The position numbers and the translations under genes are program-made. Positions 1 through 14,200 of a stretch of DNA of 64,000 nucleotides are shown here, in pieces. Origin of the DNA: Pterobdella sp. o SKG-2022 (Eukaryota > Annelida > Clitellata > Hirudinida > Piscicolidae); the NCBI GenBank assembly GCA_964035795.1, contig OZ038320.1, positions 1,470,053 to 1,534,052 of the forward strand, read 5' to 3'. The notes under the pieces are model-generated. The model saw only the letters and a program-made list of their open reading frames with translations. It was not told the origin of the DNA and made no database searches. The first letter of the stretch is position 1; each line of letters opens with the position of its first letter.

Positions 1-168
1 ACAAGTTTTGTCTGTTAAACTTAACAAACTTCCGTAACATGATACTGTTTCACTAATAACGAAAAGCTTTCTCGATTTCAAGAAATAACACATTTTCAAG
101 TGAAAGTTTAAAATTTCAAAAAAATTGAATTAAGAATATATAAGATACATGAGAAAAAACGTTGACAG

Positions 169-1826
169 TACAATTCTTCGGAAGATTACTTGAGTATGAT
201 TATACAACACGCTCTCTTCCAAAGAGATATTCAAAGATGGGCACTCAGTCAAAAACCCATTGATCCACAATAGTAGGATTATTATCTAATTTTTTTTCAG
301 TATTTGAATGAATCGTAAAAAATTCTAAAATTAACTTGTTAATTCAACTTTTTCAACAGTTTATTTGAACTTCCTCTGTTTCCAGCCGGGACCACCCACG
401 TCAAAATGAACTGGATTCGTATTACTTTGAGCTTCGCTCTGCAACCTCTCTTCTATTTTCATGCTCCTTTGTTTGTTTTTATTTATTTTTTGTTTTTTAC
501 TTTATTCTCAATAAAAAACCAAACAGGGAAGTTCTATATAGCTCACTTGGAAGAGTATTAGGACATGAAATTCTGCATTTAATACTGACCATTGGTGACC
601 GATTATGCTTTGATTATGATTTAATATTTAACATCAATCTTTTACATTGCTCACCCAGGATCCATCTTTGATCATAATCAATCTGAAAATCGTTGGTGGA
701 GTAACACTAGTGTGGCTAACTTCAAAGATAATGAAAAATGTTTCAAAGATTTTTACAGCAAAATGACAATGTTTGGATTGCCGGTTAGCTTATTTATATA
801 ATGTTGAAACTTATTTGATGCATATAAGACAAGAAATGTGATGAATAAGTTTATATTAATGTTGTCTGTGTTGGACTTAAACTATGAACCCTATGTTCAC
901 GAGTTTCAATTCAATCGAGAAGACATGAACTGACAAGGTCTTTACCGAGGAAAAGCACGAAAAAATGCGACACCCTCAAAAAATAAATACTAAAATACTA
1001 TTAGCCAAATTTTATTCTTAATTTAAAAAGTGCTATTTTAAAAATTGCCTTAATGAAATAAGTTTTTCAGAAAGACCAAATTGACTCAAACCAAAAAAGG
1101 ATGGAGCTAAAAATAGACCAAACTTTTTGCATACAAATAATATGATAAAATAAAACGCATATTTTAGAAAGTTTAACCCAATAGATTTACAATTACGATA
1201 AAAAAGAATTTTGAAGTTGCCCAACTTCTTCATACCAGATAAAAGGAGGCTTAGTGATAGGCGAGGTATCTGCAGACGCAGGAGGTTTGTTTTTAGCTTA
1301 CAAGGCTTTGGAGAGAACTTTGGGAGAAAAAGAACTCACTAAAATTACTTCTTTTGCTAATCTAAAACTCACAAAAGCTCAAACATTCTTTCTTTCATTT
1401 GCGCAGGTTTCTTCAGTTATTCACGTATACTACTATTTTTTTTCGCCTTTTTGGTCATTGTACAATAATTTTAATTGCACAAAAACTAGTTCTGTTTTTT
1501 CATTATGTTTGAAAAATACGTTTATCAAACCTATTTCTAAAGCTAATGTGTTCAGAGTATCATGTTGAAACTTCGATGCATGTTTTCGATGACAGCCACC
1601 CTTTCGAGAGCATCAGGTAGATATCCTGAAAAAAGTTTTTTTAAACTATGAGTTGATTTAAATTATAACTCCAACAATTATATAACTTTCAAAAAAATCA
1701 TTGTTTCTGGATAATTTCAGACTAAAAGGAACTTTACAAAACAGCAAGGAATTCGCCAAGGCCTTCAACTGCCCTTCTGGATCCACATACAACCCTGAAC
1801 CCAAGTGTCAACTTTATGGAAATTAA
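169..1826 (+). CDS. M13 (neprilysin/endothelin-converting-enzyme) family metallopeptidase, C-terminal part, 5' end outside window
   Basis: Exons 169-272, 360-470, 527-594, 659-783, 1239-1406, 1543-1616 and 1721-1826 join in one frame (about 251 residues, stop TAA). M13 enzymes are zinc endopeptidases that trim extracellular peptides. The zinc motif is present as GHEILH (HExxH at 564-578) and the third-ligand motif as GEVSAD (Glu codon 1263-1265; family form GENIAD). After HExxH come a conserved WW, then the LxGTLxN..F..AF.C block, and the protein ends KCQLYGN where the family usually ends CxVW. Four exons (104, 68, 125, 168 nt) match in length those of the next gene, and a fifth (74 nt) also does, so the two are tandem duplicates. 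The segment before the zinc site is poorly conserved, so activity is inferred only. N-terminal exons lie left of the window. Confidence 0.8.
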
Positions 1827-2333
1827 AACAAAAGTCTCAAAAATTCTAGGGTCTTGCTAACATGGTGTTTTTGATTCACGTGAAATTGTTTGTGTTTTGT
1901 AGGTGGGGGCTGGAACATTTCTGATTTTTGATTCAACACATTTAAATCTTCTTTTAAAGTTTTGAGTAAAAAATCAAATTAATTTAATTTTTTTTACTTA
2001 AATATATAAAGTGTGAAAAAACAGTTAAATAAATGCGTTTTCTAAGCTTTTAAACAAGAAGTAAAATTCGATTATTCCGATTAAAGCATCTGCCCTTGTT
2101 TATTGAACTTTTCTCATGAACGATATGAGAGATAATTATCATTGGTCTTCCATCTAATTATTCAAATTTCAATCAACCTATTGTGTTTCGTTGAAATTTC
2201 TGAAATGAAGGCCTATAAGAGCGGTTGATAAAATTTTTCAAAACTTCTCTTAACTTTAGCAATTTTTTTGGCCATAAAATATTTTTTGTGTTCCAATTAG
2301 AAAGTTAAGAGTATTTACCACAGAATAAGAGCC

Positions 2334-5300
2334 ATGGTTGTGTTTAGTCGCACCTCCGTCCTTCTTGTGGTCCTCACTGTCCTCTTCTCCCCTTTTCTCC
2401 AGGTGCATCAAATTAGCTAATATGATAAAATCTATACAAGCATGAAATTTTATATTTTAATTTTGCAAATTCTAATGAGCAGACAATCAAAAGTGTTGTA
2501 GGGTATAATGCAACTTTTATAAAACAGCTGGCAAACTTAACGGTGACTTACTTTTTTCATAACTGCCAAACCTCTTTCAGAGACATCGTATATATCTTTT
2601 TGTTCAATAATATTTTGGATTTATACTTCAAAACGAAGAGTTTATAAGATACATTTATTTCAAAAAGAATTATAATTTTCGATAAGCTAGACCACCTCAT
2701 TATAAAACTTCGTATATCGCTGTCATAACAGCATAAAATCAAAAAACTTTGATGAGAAATGTGCATTGCAGGCAGAACCATGTGAAGACTTTTATGGTTA
2801 CGTCTGTGGTAACTTCAATAACGTTTATCGAAATCCACAAAGGGAAAACAGGGTGATGGAAACTTACGTATTGAGACAAGTTTTGTATGATAAACTTAAT
2901 CAGGTTGTTAAAATTTTGATTTCTTATGAGTTGGCTTTTGAATCAGAGTAGAATATATTTTTTCAAGGTTGAATTTTCAAATATTATTGAAATAATGAAT
3001 GTTTTAAAGGCCTTGAGGAATACCACCTCAACATCCAGAGCAGTATCCATAGCACAAAAGTATTTCAAGCATTGTCTAAATTTCACATGGGAAGATCAAC
3101 TTTCTTTGTTAAGGGTGAGTTCTCAAACTGCTTCATAAATGAATTTTTAAAATTTCAAGTCTTTGAAAATACATGAATTTGTTTTAATCTAGTCTTAACA
3201 AGTTTTTGAGCAGACCAATATATGCTTTTAGGTAATAGAAGAGTTTGGCTACTGGCCTATATATCAGTATAATAAAAATTCAACGCTCCAACAACGTTTC
3301 AATGAGCTTTGGGACATAAACGATTATCTGATCAAAGCCTCCAAATATAATGTGTTTCCTCTCATTGAAATAGATCTAAATCATGACCAAGAAAAAAAAA
3401 TAGATGTAAGATTTTACAGTCCATCTTTTATTTATCAGTGATAAACTTCTAGAATAATTTTAAAAAACCAAAATCATAATATCAACCAAAGGTTACTAAA
3501 CCTTTCTTCGAAGAAGACGAAGAAGAGGAAGAAGAAAACACGAAAGAAAAACTTATTTTCAAACTGACAGTGGAATTTGCTTTGAAGAAATTAAGAAATG
3601 CATACAGTACGGCATTTTCAGATGCAAATGAACCCCAAAAGGTATGGAAGAAAAGAATGTCTGTTTATTTGACTATTATATATTTACCTTTATGTACTTA
3701 TTTGTAAAAAAAACGCTCAAACTATTGATAAAAAATATTTTGAACATATTTTACTAATAAAGCTGAAATTCACGATGGGTCTAGCTTTATGAAACCTTAG
3801 TTTAACGTTTAATCATGAGGCTAAGCTTATAGAAATTAATTTTTTTACATGAAAATTAAAAAGGAGCTAAGTGACGAAGATAAAGAAACCATTGCAAACA
3901 TGTATAGGCTGAAGATTGAAATAACGAGGGTTATTATAAATTTATTGATTCCTTTGTATTCGTTTTATGTCCACATGGAGTAGCGCCCTGTGAAGCCAAG
4001 TTAGGGGCGATCAAATGGTCGACTTACTTAGTTATCATATATTATGCAGGGGATAAAAAGTTACTATGATGCTGAAGATTCGGATCATAAAGCTGATTGG
4101 GTAATTAATTCTTTGGAAACTGAATAATTATTTGAATTTATTCAAACTTATAAAATAACTCCATAGATTCCATTAATATTAACTTTGAATTCCACGTTTG
4201 ATTCAAAAGGGAAAAGTGGATTTGTTGAAAGTAATCAGTTTTTACTTCAACACAAGCATAACTTCTAACGCTACAATAGCATACGAGGAATCTTTTTTCC
4301 AACAAGTGCCAAATATTCTCAAAAAGTATTCAAAAAAGTCTGTATTTATTATTTCGTACAAAAATAAGTTAGAATATATTCAAAGTATATTTATTTTTAT
4401 ACTTGAAATAACATTAACTCATTGGCCAGCCTTGCTTGACTTTAATAGTTGGTCTCTTTCTTTTACCCTCAGAACTTTGGTTGTTTTGTTCATAAACTTT
4501 AACTTTTGTACTCTTAGCTAGACGATCAAAACTTTTTGTTTACTTTTCCGAACGGTCATATTCACTTTTTATTGCTATATTCTGCAAGATTGTACCTGGT
4601 GTTGAGGTCAGCAGCCAATGAAGGATGAAAAGGCTGCATTGGCTCTACTGCTCCCACATTTTTGTGGGTAAAAAATTTAATTGTTTTCTCTAGTAAGCTA
4701 AGTTTTTACCTAATTGGGGCTTACTGTAGTTTTTCCCCTTTTTCGTATAATTCTCCTATAATCCAAGTCTACTATTCAAAGGTATCTTCGTAGACCAAAG
4801 TTTGCCAAGCTTTTCTGATTTTTTAAAATTTCAAGTCTCAATACAAATATCATCTCTAATTCAGTTTTTTTTTTATAAATTTTTCAATGTCACATTTTTT
4901 GGGAGAAGAAAACAAAGGAAATCTGCTGACGATGATCAAGACGGTATTCCTTTTATTCAAAATTTTCCAACAATTGACACATGGTTGTGTTCCTTTCAAG
5001 TTTTTCACCAGTGTCTTGTTACCTGGGTGGCCATGTTCAGGCCCCGTGTCAAGCACACCTGTCTCGGGTGGCTTCAAAAACATTTTTTTTTGATGGACTA
5101 GCTTTGACATTATGTTTAAGGTCAACAAACACAAAGTATTTATTCAAAAACAGACACGAAAAACTTCGTGTTTGTGGATTTTACAATTTGATTTAAGCAA
5201 TTTTACGTCAGCTTTGACACTGTTACTATGAAGTCAAAATAAGAATTCGGAGGTCAAAAGTATGTGATGAAAAAGGTCATGAGTCACTTATAACAAGCTT

Positions 5301-7876
5301 TATACTAAATACATATAACTAAATCAAACTTCAGAACTGTAGCAAGTTATATAGTTTGGGAAGTGGTTTACAACTTAATCGGTGAAGTAGCAAACAGAAA
5401 ATATCAAAGCTATGAAGATCTAGATGTGTATTTGGCGGGAAACCAGTTTGCCCCCCATTTTGATGGTGATATCTTTATAAATATTCATAAAGTTGTAAAT
5501 ATATTTTTTTCTAGTTTTTCAAATAAAAATAAAAACTTTAAGAAAAAAAAAAACAAGATGAGTGTATAAGTGAAACAATGTTTAGATTCCACTTCGCTAC
5601 ATCTAGACTTTACTATAACAAAAGTGCGCCAGATATTGTAAGTTAATTCGTATCTCACATATTCGGACTTAAGCAATTTTTTTTATCAAAATTTTTGAAA
5701 TTCAAAGTTTCCAGTAATTTTTTTCAATTTTAAGGCGGAGAGTATGTTTGAACTTATAAAGTCTGAAGCCAAAGAGGATATTTATGACTTTTTTGATGAC
5801 GACACTTGGGATATTGCCTACTCTAAACTCAATAAACTAAATTTTCAAATTTTTTATCCACGCTTCATATTTAATGACTCTGCTTTTGAAAATTATTACC
5901 AAAAGGTTTGGCATTGATTCTTATTTATTTTCATACAATGAAACTAGTTATAGAATATAGAATAAGTCTTAATTTTCTGAGCCTGAGACATTAAGTTTTT
6001 TTTGAATTCAAAACTATCACGCTTTCATCGATTTTATTTTTAATTCCAAAGTTTTTTTCGCTGTAACTCAAAAAGTTACAACATTTGATTTACAAGGCTG
6101 GTAAACCAAGCGAGCCTGTTTATAAGACAATTAGTTAAAATTAAACAATCGCATCAAAATTAAATTAAGACTCTGTTTCACAATTTTTAGCTATAAATTC
6201 CTTCTTAAAAGTCGTCAAACGACACTCGTGTTGGCTCTAGTTTCACATTGAACCAGCATTTTGATCTAAGACTTTCACAACACAAAGGCTCATATAATGA
6301 ATAACAACAAATACGTTGACAGTACAATTCATCTGGAGATTACTTGAGTATGATCATCCAATACGCCCTCTTTCGAAGAGAAATAAAAATATGGGAATAT
6401 AATCAAGAAAAGCCAGATTTACAATAGTATCACTTTTCATAATTGAATTGAAATTAGTTTTGAACGTTTTAAAAGAAGTAACTATTTTAAAAATTTCATC
6501 ATAAACAGTTTGTTATATCCTTTTATGCAAACATACCTGGAGACTAGAGATTCAAAGTTGCAGATGGACTCTACAAACCTTTTGGAACCTCTCTTCTATT
6601 CCGCAGCTCCTCCGTAAACTTTTCGTCACAATTTCTATGTTTTACATCAGAAATAAACTATTATTATTATTATGTATATATAGTAATGTAAACACTTGAA
6701 AGTTAAAAATAAATGAAGATTTTCGTAAGTTGAACTCACCATATCACGTCTTCACCTTTATCAAGTAGAAATACCTAGCACTAAGCGTTCTACGACACAT
6801 CATGACGTCATGAGTAGAAACATTTTTGACGTAAAATTTTAAATTGAGTTTTGAAATGAAGTTTGAAAAAAGTTTCATTATAACATTTTATGGAATTCAA
6901 ATAACAAGACCTTGCCCACAGGGAGGTGCAGTTTGGCGGTCTGGGTTCGAAAATAGGATACAAAGTTTTAGCTAATATTGTATATCCTGGTGAGTAAACT
7001 CTTTTTGTATTTCAATGTATACATGAAATTAATTTTTAAAGGAGCATCTGTGGATGACAAGGGTCGTCAAAGATACTGGTGGAGTCAAAGAACTATAAAC
7101 AAATTTAATGAGGCTCGGAGATGTTTCATAGATCACTATTTCACTATGTTCATGTTCACGAGAAGGGTTAGGTCAATTTGATGCTTGCATTTTAAGAACT
7201 TCAAGTTTTGTTTTATATTATCGATATAAAGTAGAAAATCAAAAAAATAAAGTTTAATTTTTAAAACAAAATGGAAATTCTCCAAATGATTTGAAATTGT
7301 TTTCACCTTTCCGATCCAGCTTGATGCCGAATATCATGACGACTTTGCGATCCAGGATGCTGGAGGCTTGTTCCTAGCTTACAAGGCTTTGGAAAAAAAG
7401 TTGGGAAAAGAAGAACTCAACAAAACTTCTTCTTATGCTGATCTTGGACTTACAAAAGCTCAAGCTTTCTTCTTCTCTTATGCGCAGGTTTTTTTGGGTT
7501 CATGGAAATTGCTTTAAGAAATATTGGCGTGTTACAGCCGTTTATGTCTTTGATGATGTTGCTTCGATTGATGAAGTTTTGATTTATATCGGCATTTTTA
7601 TTTGTTTCCATTGAAATAACCCATCAGACCATGTGTTCTGACTACCATCTGGAAAATTCCAGGCATATCTTTCCAGGTCATGACTCATTCCACAATCTAG
7701 TGTGAGTACAATGAACTTTTATTCAAACTATTTTTTGAACACCGTTAATAAAAGCTGAATTGAATGATTGCAGGATGATGGGGACCCTCAAAAACAGCCA
7801 AGAGTTCACTGATGCATTCAAATGCAAGAATGAGTCGGCCTATAACCTTGCCAAAAAGTGTCGGTTTTACGATTGA
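2334..7876 (+). CDS. M13-family secreted protein lacking the zinc-binding catalytic residues (predicted pseudoenzyme)
   Basis: Eighteen exons: 2334-2402, 2772-2903, 3010-3114, 3232-3405, 3492-3641, 3864-3929, 4050-4100, 4210-4337, 5335-5465, 5558-5637, 5735-5905, 6323-6426, 6509-6613, 6922-6989, 7042-7166, 7320-7487, 7628-7701, 7774-7876. All phases fit, giving 667 residues, near normal for an M13 ectodomain. Exon 1 encodes a hydrophobic signal peptide, then the M13 opening PCEDFYGYVCGNF, so the protein is probably secreted rather than type II membrane-anchored. The upstream paralogue's GHEILH is GYKVLA here (H to Y, E to K, H to A) and the ligand Glu of GExxAD is Phe, so zinc catalysis should be abolished. 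Structural parts ([26 protein letters not shown]) are kept and no frame is broken, which suggests a retained non-enzymatic role rather than a decayed pseudogene. Exon 13 is the least certain. Confidence 0.85.
4338..5334 (+). other. Long intron of the second M13 gene with less AT-rich inserted-looking patch
   Basis: This is the largest intron of the gene. From about 4570 to 5100 the base composition is visibly richer in G+C than the flanks. Stretches at 5116-5140 recur exactly in reverse orientation near 53562-53586 (shared 24-mer), marking a dispersed repeat. Open frames here show no family I recognise. Confidence 0.5.
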
Positions 7877-8596
7877 AGCGTATAGATTTAATCTAAGAAC
7901 TTTTTGAACTACCAAATATAAAACTCTTATTTTGTTGTTGATGGTTTTGGTTTCAATTTAACAGTATTTTGAAGCGTACAAAAAAATATTTACAAATTCT
8001 TTTATTAGCTCAACTTCTTCAAAAGCTAAAAACGCATCGAACCAACATATCTTTTTTTCTCAGCTTGAGGGCCCATGTGAAGAAATGAATGAACAATAAA
8101 ATTTATATCATTTTACATTTTTAATATTAATATTAGTATTTATTAAATAAATTTTGAATAAAAGCAGCATATAAGGCGCCACAGAGCAAATAAGTAAAGA
8201 ACAGTGCGAAACCATACACTCTGTTTTGAGTTTATTTACTCATGCAATTTTTTTTTAGTCACAATTTACTTACATAACAATGATTTGAATTAGATTAATA
8301 ATTATTCTTTTTATATTATTCTTGTTATTATACTTATATGAGAATAATATTGCTTACAAGCTCGACAAACAGAAGGGTTGCGCTGCACTTCACTACAAGA
8401 GTTTTAAATTTAGCTTCAGATAAGGCAAAAATAATAATTTAAAAAAATAATTTATAATTTGAAACCACTTGATACAAACTCCTTCACACACCATTTTAGT
8501 CACGAGTCCAACTCGAAAAACGCTTGAGCCTTACAAGCTTTTTTTATTACTTTATTATTATATTCTGATCACAAACATAAAGATTCTAAGGTGGAT
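7877..8596. other. Intergenic region after the M13 pair
   Basis: AT-rich sequence with no coding exon that I can support. A possible polyadenylation hexamer AATAAA lies near 8095 (plus strand), downstream of the M13 stop codon. Confidence 0.5.

Positions 8597-11138
<2,542 letters not shown>

Positions 11139-11215
<77 letters not shown>
11139..11215. repeat. (AT)n microsatellite, ~77 bp
   Basis: Perfect AT dinucleotide run. It ends 36 bp before the proposed start codon of the next gene and its right end reads TATATAA, so it could double as the TATA element of that gene. Confidence 0.9.
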
Positions 11216-11217
<2 letters not shown>

Positions 11218-11250
11218 AGAGTTGAAAGCTCGAAAAATGTTGAAAACAAA

Positions 11251-14200
11251 ATGACTTGTGATAAAAACCGTTTTTTTTTTGTTCTAGTTTTTCTTTGCCT
11301 CAATGGTGAGTGATGATTGATATTTTGAAGTTTTAAAACCTTTTTTTTTGATATTATTATCGTAATAATTAACTTTGTTTTTAATATATATTCAATATTT
11401 TCTAAATAAGTCGTAAATTATATCTAATCTTGCTATTTTGGTTTCAATTTTTCATTTGTCCACTTAAAAAAGTTTATACCAACTTAGTTTATGTGAGAGT
11501 TTGTGTAAAAGCATCCTATAAACTCTAGATATCAAGTGTTTGCCAAAAATTTTTTTCTCATGTTTTTTAAATTCGGAAAGGACATGTGACAAATTTGAAA
11601 TCATAAATCATCAACATGAANNNNNNNNNNNNNNNNNNNNNNNNNNNNNNNNNNNNNNNNNNNNNNNNNNNNNNNNNNNNNNNNNNNNNNNNNNNNNNNN
11701 NNNNNNNNNNNNNNNNNNNNNNNNNNNNNNNNNNNNNNNNNNNNNNNNNNNNNNNNNNNNNNNNNNNNNNNNNNNNNNNNNNNNNNNNNNNNNNNNNNNN
11801 NNNNNNNNNNNNNNNNNNNNTAGCAAGCGGTTTTAAGTACTTTGCTAACATTAGGCTTGAGTTATGAAAAGAAATATTTGTCAAATATATAATGGGTGGC
11901 ATTTTAATAAAGAATATTTGATAATATTTTTATGAATAACATGAAAAATATTGAAGGTTCCAATGAGATCAATAAATAATTAGAATGCTATTGTTGAGAT
12001 GACCTCAAAAACACACCACTTGATATAATTCTTTGAATTTATTTCTTGCTTCTAAGTTTTACATTTTTCAGTTTTTTTAAGCCGTCAGAGATTTGTTGAG
12101 AAACAGACAATGAAAAAATATAAATTCAACTTGATTCTTTATGCTAACGTTTTATGATAAGGCTATACTTATCGAAGATTATAGTTTTTACTTTAAATAG
12201 ATGTATGAGTCATCAATTGATGGTTCTAAAATTCAACTTGGTGAATATCTATTTATACAATTATTCATTTGTTATTTTTTTTATTTTATTATCTTTATTC
12301 TTATTTAACATAATAGAGGGATTAACCGCGAGAGATTATTATTCATTTGCTAATAAATGTTCTCAATTTTTTCATACATTCAATTCACCTGAGTAGTATT
12401 TTCACATTTATTTTTATCCGTTTTTCACTTCCATTTTATCTGTATTTTTTTATAGTCCATACTACCACAAGCATTCGTTTAAGCTTTGTATCCGTGATCT
12501 GTGAAATATGTGTTTTTTTAGTCATTCGTATTTCTTCCAATGAGGTTTATTAAGGTAATATTAAATATAAAAGACAGAGTTGACTGTATATAAAAAGCGA
12601 CTTACTTCGGCTACCTAGAGTTCAACGCTTTTCTTCTCTGGTGTAAGATACCTCTCCCATTTCTACAAAGCTTTGCCCTCTTTATTCCCTACTGTTTTTT
12701 TCTTCTTTTTGAATAAATTCCACTAGAACTCTAAAACTTCAAACTACTGTGGTTCTATAGTTTGGTCAAAATAGAGTAGGTCAAACAACGTCGAATTTTT
12801 TGCTCTCCAAAATACAAACACTTGTGTAAGAATGTTTGATGATTGCCCACTTGTAACTTTTAATAAAAAGTTCAAGTTATTCTTCTTCACTTTTTATGAT
12901 AATTCGTTAATATTATTATTGTATTCAATAAATTTGCTCAGACGTTCATGTTAATCGATCTATTTCGATCAATAGAGCTCTCGTTATGAATGTAGCATTA
13001 GAGTTCAGTTAAAACTTACAACTTCATGCTTAGATTTTACATAATTTGATGATCTTTAGCATATTCAGTTTTATTTATCTCTCAAATTCTGGCCATTTTC
13101 GTTAAAATGGCGCTATTTTATGTCTCAGTTGCTTCCATAGAGCTGTGTAATTGGGAATCATTGTTATTGATAAACTTCAAATTTTTTCATCATGAAACCT
13201 TTTGAATACAATGGTAAACGTTAGCTTAATAACACAAGAATAAAAATGATTTTTTGAAGCTATTTATATCCCACAAAGAGCAGTTTTATTTTTAACACTT
13301 TTTTTCTCACCCTCTGTTGATGGAAATGGCTCTGAACTGAATGATGATGATGATAATGATGATGAGGATTTTTTTCTATACTTCTACTATTATTTATTTT
13401 TATTAGATTTATCCCTTTTTATAAAACTATCTCTAGAACATAATTTTGAGAAATTTTCATACATTTATTGAAAATTAAGCTGTAATTTTACTTATCTTTT
13501 ACTAAATTCTTGATGTTGTTTTCTTAAAATATATTTCTATATTAACTTTTCTCCAATTAAATTCTGCCACTCACGCAGACATAATTGTTTTCTATTTCAA
13601 ATATTTACCTTTTACTAATAAAGCACACATGTTTGCATATCTCAGCAGATTGCTAAAATGATAGAATATTAGTAAACAGGTCAGCAATAGCAAACACCGT
13701 TTAGCATCAATGATTTTTTTAGTATCCCTCATAATTTGATGAAATATTTCCTTTCAAAAATGTTATCAAAAAGGTTTCAGTTGTTTTTAAGTTTGATCTC
13801 ATCAACCTTTGCAATAACGAGAGTTATAAGATTAAACTTATCGAAACTTAAATGCATCTTTTCAAAAAGTGTCTCCGCTAGATGCTTAAAACAAAGTTTG
13901 AAGTAAAAACTAGAAGACTACATCAATTATAAAGAAAAAAAAATATAAAACTTGGTTAAATATACTTAAAAGCTTCTCTGTCGAAGAGACTTGTTCGTTT
14001 GTAACTTGGAAAGATCAAAACTCCCTCTCAGTAGACTTTTGATAACTTTGTCTAAAAATAACTTTTTCCAAACCCAATAGAGGTGTGCGATGGAGTGGAG
14101 TTTAATGGGTACAAGATACTCAGTTGCAAGTTCAGCGTTGATATCACTGGCTTCCCCGCCTACCCTTACACTAAGGCCGACTTTTTCAATGAAGTCGGAA

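Noticed and set aside
4856..5134. 92-codon minus-strand frame with Cys/Gly/Pro content
   Set aside because: Lies in an M13 intron in a less AT-rich patch; no recognisable family and no splice context. Kept only as a possible old insertion.
11540..11902. Open frames spanning the assembly gap
   Set aside because: They are open only because ambiguous bases contain no stop codons.
13105..13146. Alternative signal-peptide exon for the cysteine-rich gene (ATGGCGCTATTTTATGTC)
   Set aside because: Its only fitting donor would create a stop codon at the junction with the exon at 14081.
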